A stretch of 9,941 nt of DNA from Alphaproteobacteria bacterium. Its GTDB lineage: Bacteria > Pseudomonadota > Alphaproteobacteria > UBA7887. The notes below the pieces were generated by a model that did no database searches, was not told the DNA's origin, and saw nothing but the letters and a program-made list of their open reading frames with translations. The translations under genes and the position numbers were made by a program. Shown here one piece after another: positions 5,632 to 9,941 of this stretch. Each line of letters begins with the position of its first letter. Position 1 is the stretch's first letter. The DNA lies in assembly GCA_028289725.1 (NCBI GenBank), contig JANQOH010000303.1, positions 1 through 9,941 of the forward strand. The letters run 5' to 3'.

Positions 5632-7389
5632 GTGCGATTCTTGAGCGGGCAAAGAGGCAAAACCAAAAAATCGAGACGAGTCTCCCTCGGCGCCTTCACC
5701 ACGCTTCGGTCAAGCCTGCGCGATCTCACATTCGTTTCGATCTTCGTCAACGCCTTGTCTTTGGCGCTGCCGCTGATGCTGTTGCAGATCTATGACCGGA
5801 TTCTGCCCAGCGCCGGTTTGGATACGCTCGCCATATTGGTCGCCGGCGTTGTGGTGGCGTTGGTGCTCGATACGATTTTGCGGATCGGCCGTTCGCACAT
5901 CATCGGCTGGGTTGGCGCGCGCTTTGAGCATGTGGCCGGCTGTCGCGCGTTTGAGCGTATCGTGCACACCAACGTCCAAGACTTCACGCGTGTCGGGTCC
6001 GGTGCGCATTTGGAACGAATGGGCGCCTTATCCTCGGTAAAGGATTTCTACGCCGGTCAAATCCTCCTCACGCTTCTCGATCTGCCTTTCGCCGCGATTT
6101 TCCTCACCCTGATTTGGTACTTGGGCGGCGACTTGGTGTTCGTTCCGGCCGGTATGCTCCTGCTATTTGCGATCTGCGCGATGATCATCGGCGCCAGTTT
6201 GCATCGCGCGCTGGACGAGCGGACCACCTGGGACGACCGGCGCTTCAACTTCATCATCGAGGTGCTGAACGGCATCCACATCGTCAAAGCGATGGCCATG
6301 GAGGCGCAGATGATGCGCCGCTACGAACGTCTCTTGGAGAGCTGTTCGGCGGGCGACCATCGCGCGGTTCTCAGCAGCGCCGCCGCGGTCAATATCGGCG
6401 CTTTCTTCTCTGAAATGACCATGGTCGTGGTCGTCGGGTTCGGCAGTGTTATGGCCATCAATGGGCATTTGACGATTGGTGGGCTGGCCGCCTGCACGCT
6501 GCTCGCCGGACGCGCGCTGCAACCGCTTCAACGCGCGATGAACGTGTGGACGCGGTTTCAGGCCATAAGACTCGCCCGCACCCGCGTGAAACGGATTTTC
6601 GAGGCCGAACCGGAGGCAGCGATCGGTGAGCCGGTCGACGCCGGTGAAATCAATGGTGCCATCAAACTCGAGAACGTCTCGTTTCGGTACGACGAAGACG
6701 GGCCAGATGTCGTCTCCGGTCTGAGTGTCCAAATCGCCGCCGGCGAATGCATCGCCATCGCCGGTGGCAATAGCAGCCGGCGGTCGACCCTTCTCGGCTT
6801 GATGTTGGGCGCTCTGCGCGCGACCGACGGCGCGGTTTTGCTCGATGAGCACGATGTCCGCGCGTTTGATCCGAGCGATCTCAAGAAACAGGTCGCGTTC
6901 CTGCCCGAGCACGGTGAAGTCTTTAAAGGATCGATCATGGACAACATCACCATGTTCGATGATGCGCTGACCGACCGCGCCATTGAAGTCGCTATCGAAC
7001 TCGGGCTCGACCGTGTCGTCGATAGCATGCCGATGGGGTGGGACACGATGATCGGAACCGCGGCGACCGAGTCGTTGCCGCCAGGCATCAAACAGCGGAT
7101 CGCCATCGCGCGCGGACTGGTTACGGATCCGAAAATTATCCTGTTCGATGAAGCCAATATGGCCATGGACAGCACTGGCGATACTTATCTGCGCAATGCG
7201 CTGATCCGGCGGAAAGGGAGATGCACCATGGTCCTGATCACCTACCGCCCATCGCTGATCGAGATCGCCGACAAGGCCTATGAGTTTTCCGATCAGAAAC
7301 TGGTGCCGCGGGAGCGTCCGAACCGCCCTGCCCCAATACCGGAAGCGCCGGCCCAACAGCATGAGAAGCAGCTGGAGCCGACCGAATGA
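5632..7389 (+). CDS. Type I secretion ABC exporter subunit with degenerate ATPase motifs
   Basis: The product is a 585-aa half-transporter of the PrtD/HlyB/LapB class without an N-terminal peptidase-like domain. A basic start leads into a membrane domain at about 30-310, opening with the LPLMLLQIYDRILPS signature of T1SS permeases, followed by a nucleotide-binding domain at about 340-550. That domain is badly altered: Walker A reads GGNSSRRST (378-386) with Arg384 for the lysine; the Q-loop has Glu426 for Gln; the signature is LPPGI (482-486) for LSGGQ; and the H-loop has Tyr538 for His. Walker B LFDE (504-507) remains. It is therefore probably the non-catalytic half of a heterodimer with the next gene, with which it overlaps by ATGA. 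A stop codon directly before the GTG bounds the 5' end; an in-frame TTG at 5641, with AGGTG (5630-5634) six bases upstream, is an alternative start (582 aa). Confidence 0.88.
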   Translation: MRFLSGQRGKTKKSRRVSLGAFTTLRSSLRDLTFVSIFVNALSLALPLMLLQIYDRILPSAGLDTLAILVAGVVVALVLDTILRIGRSHIIGWVGARFEHVAGCRAFERIVHTNVQDFTRVGSGAHLERMGALSSVKDFYAGQILLTLLDLPFAAIFLTLIWYLGGDLVFVPAGMLLLFAICAMIIGASLHRALDERTTWDDRRFNFIIEVLNGIHIVKAMAMEAQMMRRYERLLESCSAGDHRAVLSSAAAVNIGAFFSEMTMVVVVGFGSVMAINGHLTIGGLAACTLLAGRALQPLQRAMNVWTRFQAIRLARTRVKRIFEAEPEAAIGEPVDAGEINGAIKLENVSFRYDEDGPDVVSGLSVQIAAGECIAIAGGNSSRRSTLLGLMLGALRATDGAVLLDEHDVRAFDPSDLKKQVAFLPEHGEVFKGSIMDNITMFDDALTDRAIEVAIELGLDRVVDSMPMGWDTMIGTAATESLPPGIKQRIAIARGLVTDPKIILFDEANMAMDSTGDTYLRNALIRRKGRCTMVLITYRPSLIEIADKAYEFSDQKLVPRERPNRPAPIPEAPAQQHEKQLEPTE

Positions 7390-9584
7390 CCATGTCCGAC
7401 GAAACGCTCGCCGCGCCGCGGGAGTTCAACTGGCGACGGGAAGAACCGCGTGGTGGCATGGCCATGGCGCGGCTCTCGGACGCCGCGCTCGGAAGCTTTA
7501 CAGCGGCGACCGACTTGGCGGCTTGCCTCATTCCGCTCCTCTCGGCCCTGGGTTGGCGCGGCAATCCGCGACATGTGGCCGAAGCCTTGCCGCATTTCGC
7601 GCCGAGTCTCGATCTGACAGGCCTGCGGAATGTGATGAGCAATTTGGGCTACGCGAGTCGACCGAGGCGCATGCGCATGGCCGACATCGATCCGCGTCTG
7701 CTGCCGTGCCTGTATTTGCCGCGCTGGCGGTCGGCCATGGTGGTTTTGGAAGTTGACGGAAAAACGTTCACGGTCTTCGACAGCAAACGTGGCGAAGTCC
7801 GGCAAATCCGACGGCCCTTGTCCGGCGGTGTCGCCTATTTCTTTAGCAAGGCCGAAAACGACGCCATCGAATATCGCCGTGGCGTCGAGCGCAAAGGTTG
7901 GTTCCGCGCCACCATGGCGCGTTTCCGGCCGCTTTTGATCCAATGCTTTGGTGTCAGCTTCCTGCTGGCGCTTCTATCGCTTTCCGTGCCCCTTTTCGTG
8001 ATGGGGGTTTACGACAAGGTGGTGGCTGCCGGGTCGCTCGATACGCTGACCTATTTCGGCGTTGGCGTGTGCGTGGCGGTGTTCCTTGAGGCGATCCTGC
8101 GCGGCTTGCGCGCGCGCGTACTCGCGTTCATCGGCGCGCGGATGGACTATATTGTCGGCGGCGCCATCTTGCGTCACATATTGCACCTGGCGCCGACCTA
8201 TACTGAGCACGCCACGGTCGGTTCGCAAATTGCGCGCATCAAGGATTTCGAGACGGTTCGCGAAGCATTTACTGGACCGGTGGCCGTCTCCCTGTTCGAA
8301 CTTCCGTTCGTTCTGATTTACGTCCTGGTGCTTGGCCTGCTTGGCGGTGTCGTCGCTTTGGTGCCGTTTACGGCGCTCATCGCGTTCGGTCTTTTGGGCT
8401 TGGTGATGTTCCCCTTGATCCGCGACCGTGTGGCCGCCAGCGCAAAGGCCGCATCTTCGCGCCAGGAATTCTTGGTGGAAGCGCTGACCAAGATGAATGC
8501 GCTGAAGCTTTCCGGTGCGGAAGCGACGTGGGTAGATCGTTTTCGCGATCTTTCCGCAAACGCGGCCATGGCCTCGTTTCGGACGACGCAGATCTCCTCG
8601 GTTCTACAAACGCTGACGCAGATGGTTGTGCTGGGCGCCGGGCTCGCCACGGTCGCAGTCGGTGTGCTACAGGTCCTGAGCGACAGCATGACGACCGGCG
8701 GCTTGATTGCCGCGATGATTTTGGTGTGGCGGGTTCTTGCGCCCTTGCAGGCCCTCTACCTGACGATCACGCGGCTCGAGCAAGTGCGCAACAGCATCAA
8801 GCAAATCGACAATTTGATGCGTATCACGCCGGAACGCGACCCGGACAAGATCATCAATCCGATCACGCGTTTCGAAGGCCGTGTAACATTCAACCGCGTT
8901 TCCTTCCGATATTCGAATGACGCCGATCCGGCGGTCATCGGTGCGAGCTTTCGCGTGGAACCGGGCGAGGTTTGCGTGATCGTCGGGTCGAACGCGTCGG
9001 GCAAGTCGACGGTCTTCAAGCTTCTCACGCGCCTCTACCAGCCGCAGGCCGGAACCATCACCATCGACGATCACGACATTCGTCAGCTCGACCCGATCGA
9101 ACTGCGCCACGCGATTGGCTATGTGCCGCAGGAATGCCATCTGTTCCATGGCACGGTGGCCCAGAATCTGCGGCTCGCCAATCCCGTGGCGAGTGAGCAA
9201 GAACTGCACTGGGCGTGCCGAAAGGCTGGCGTTCTAGACACGATCCTAGCGCTGCCGGAGGGTTTCCAAACCCGCCTGGGCGATGCCCGCTCCGACCAAA
9301 TTTCCGACAGTTTGTCGCAGGCCCTGTCGCTCGCGCGGGCCTATATCCGGCGCGCGCCGATCATGTTGTTTGACGAACCGGTCACCGGTCTTGATTTCGA
9401 GCACGACAAGCAGTTTGGCCGCGTGGTCGAGGAAATGCGCGGTCAGACCACCGTGTTCATTATCAGTCACCGTCCCAGCCATCTCAGGTTGGCCGACAAG
9501 ATTCTGCTTTTCGACAAGGGCTATTTGCGCCTCGCCGGCCCGGCCGACGAGGTCCGAAACCAGATTGACATGGAGCAGCTATGA
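7386..9584 (+). CDS. Type I secretion ABC exporter subunit with C39-like N-terminal domain
   Basis: The product is a 732-aa half-transporter of the LapB/HlyB type. Residues about 40-155 form a C39-peptidase-like domain: TDLAACLIPLLSALGW resembles the DPLLECL opening of LapB-like proteins, and a VVLEVDG-TFTVFDSKRG hairpin follows. Where C39 peptidases have the catalytic His before VVL, this protein has SAM (116-118), so substrate docking rather than cleavage is likely. The membrane domain spans about 175-470 (VPLFVMGVYDKVVAAGSLDTL), then the NBD: Walker A GSNASGKST (534-542), Q582, Walker B LFDE (661-664) and H695 are intact, but the LSGGQ position reads ISDSL (639-643). Its start overlaps the previous stop by ATGA, with GGAG eight bases upstream; an ATG at 7392 is an alternative. 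It would pair with the degenerate upstream subunit and supply the working ATP-binding motifs. Confidence 0.9.
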   Translation: MTMSDETLAAPREFNWRREEPRGGMAMARLSDAALGSFTAATDLAACLIPLLSALGWRGNPRHVAEALPHFAPSLDLTGLRNVMSNLGYASRPRRMRMADIDPRLLPCLYLPRWRSAMVVLEVDGKTFTVFDSKRGEVRQIRRPLSGGVAYFFSKAENDAIEYRRGVERKGWFRATMARFRPLLIQCFGVSFLLALLSLSVPLFVMGVYDKVVAAGSLDTLTYFGVGVCVAVFLEAILRGLRARVLAFIGARMDYIVGGAILRHILHLAPTYTEHATVGSQIARIKDFETVREAFTGPVAVSLFELPFVLIYVLVLGLLGGVVALVPFTALIAFGLLGLVMFPLIRDRVAASAKAASSRQEFLVEALTKMNALKLSGAEATWVDRFRDLSANAAMASFRTTQISSVLQTLTQMVVLGAGLATVAVGVLQVLSDSMTTGGLIAAMILVWRVLAPLQALYLTITRLEQVRNSIKQIDNLMRITPERDPDKIINPITRFEGRVTFNRVSFRYSNDADPAVIGASFRVEPGEVCVIVGSNASGKSTVFKLLTRLYQPQAGTITIDDHDIRQLDPIELRHAIGYVPQECHLFHGTVAQNLRLANPVASEQELHWACRKAGVLDTILALPEGFQTRLGDARSDQISDSLSQALSLARAYIRRAPIMLFDEPVTGLDFEHDKQFGRVVEEMRGQTTVFIISHRPSHLRLADKILLFDKGYLRLAGPADEVRNQIDMEQL

Positions 9585-9941
9585 GCAAGCCGTCTGCTTC
9601 GGCAAAAAAACCGTCGTCGGCGCCGAAAATCCGGCGCGCGAGCCGACAGGCGCGATACCTCTCGCAGTCCATCACGCTCGAGGAGTCGGGCGTCTCGCAA
9701 TTCGTCCGTCTGATGATGATGGTGGCTTGTTTGGTGGTCATCATCTTCGTCGGTTGGGCCTCCGTAACCAAAGTCGACGAGGTGGCTGTCGCCCATGGCG
9801 AAGTCGTGCCGTCCGGGTCAGTCCGCGTGGTACAGCATCTGGAAGGCGGCATCATCGCGGATATTCTGGTTCAAGAAGGCGCGTTGGTTGAAGCCGATGA
9901 GCCACTCATGCGGTTGGAGTCGACAAGTGCCGCGGCGGACT
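9581..9941 (+). CDS. HlyD-family type I secretion membrane fusion protein (N-terminal part)
   Basis: Only the first 120 codons are present; the frame is open at the window edge, and family members are usually about 400-480 aa. A basic, Lys/Arg/Ser-rich cytoplasmic segment (1-42) precedes one membrane helix (about 43-62), then the periplasmic start typical of HlyD/PrtE proteins: VAVAHGEVVPSG, and VVQHLEGGIIADILVQEG (83-100), the lipoyl-like half-motif of membrane fusion proteins. It would link the inner-membrane ABC pair to a TolC-type outer-membrane channel. The ATG overlaps the preceding stop by ATGA, with GGAG (9572-9575) five bases upstream, so it is translationally coupled to the ABC genes. 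Confidence 0.93.
   Translation, partial: MSKPSASAKKPSSAPKIRRASRQARYLSQSITLEESGVSQFVRLMMMVACLVVIIFVGWASVTKVDEVAVAHGEVVPSGSVRVVQHLEGGIIADILVQEGALVEADEPLMRLESTSAAAD

Noticed and set aside
6163..7362. A 399-codon open frame antisense to the first ABC gene
   Set aside because: Long antisense frames are common in GC-rich genes. The plus-strand frame encodes a clear ABC transporter, and the antisense product matches no family I recognise.
7457..7466. Palindrome CATGGCCATG
   Set aside because: It is explained by codons for repeated Met-Ala in the second ABC protein; no regulatory context.

Overview
The window looks like the chromosome of a GC-rich alphaproteobacterium. This is inferred from the protein styles, the third-position GC bias and the use of GTG and TTG starts; there is no rRNA or other marker to fix the taxon. 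No tRNA, rRNA, CRISPR array or insertion sequence was seen.

Left part (about 44-3835), metabolic. On the minus strand are a fused alpha/beta E1 component of a thiamine-diphosphate 2-oxoacid dehydrogenase type (732 aa) and, upstream of it, a 3-hydroxyisobutyrate-dehydrogenase-family oxidoreductase (about 297 aa). Diverging from them on the plus strand is a small VOC/glyoxalase-fold protein (149 aa) behind a good sigma70-like promoter and a strong ribosome binding site. These genes probably serve a small-acid or carbonyl catabolic route, but the substrate cannot be read from the sequence.

Middle part (about 3836-5631). A 404-aa soluble protein starts at TTG and looks like a decayed GGDEF-EAL protein: the folds are recognisable but the cyclic-di-GMP catalytic signatures are lost. 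It ends with a perfect 10-bp stem inside the coding sequence. A 345-bp gene-free stretch follows, rich in A/T and holding at least four separate inverted repeats, two of them nested stem-within-stem structures.

Right part (5632-9941), a type I secretion operon. Two ABC exporter half-transporters and an HlyD-type membrane fusion protein (cut by the window edge) are joined by 4-base ATGA overlaps. The two ABC subunits differ sharply. The first (585 aa) has lost the Walker A lysine, the Q-loop glutamine, most of the LSGGQ signature and the H-loop histidine. The second (732 aa) has a C39-like N-terminal domain without an evident catalytic dyad, keeps Walker A, Q-loop, Walker B and H-loop, but has lost its LSGGQ. 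They are most simply read as an obligate heterodimer, a layout reminiscent of the atypical MARTX-type T1SS with two ABC proteins (RtxB/RtxE). Here both composite nucleotide sites would be non-canonical, which is the most interesting point in the window. The exported substrate and outer-membrane partner are not in view. A degenerate GGDEF-EAL protein beside a T1SS recalls LapD-type control of secreted adhesins, but that link is inference only.
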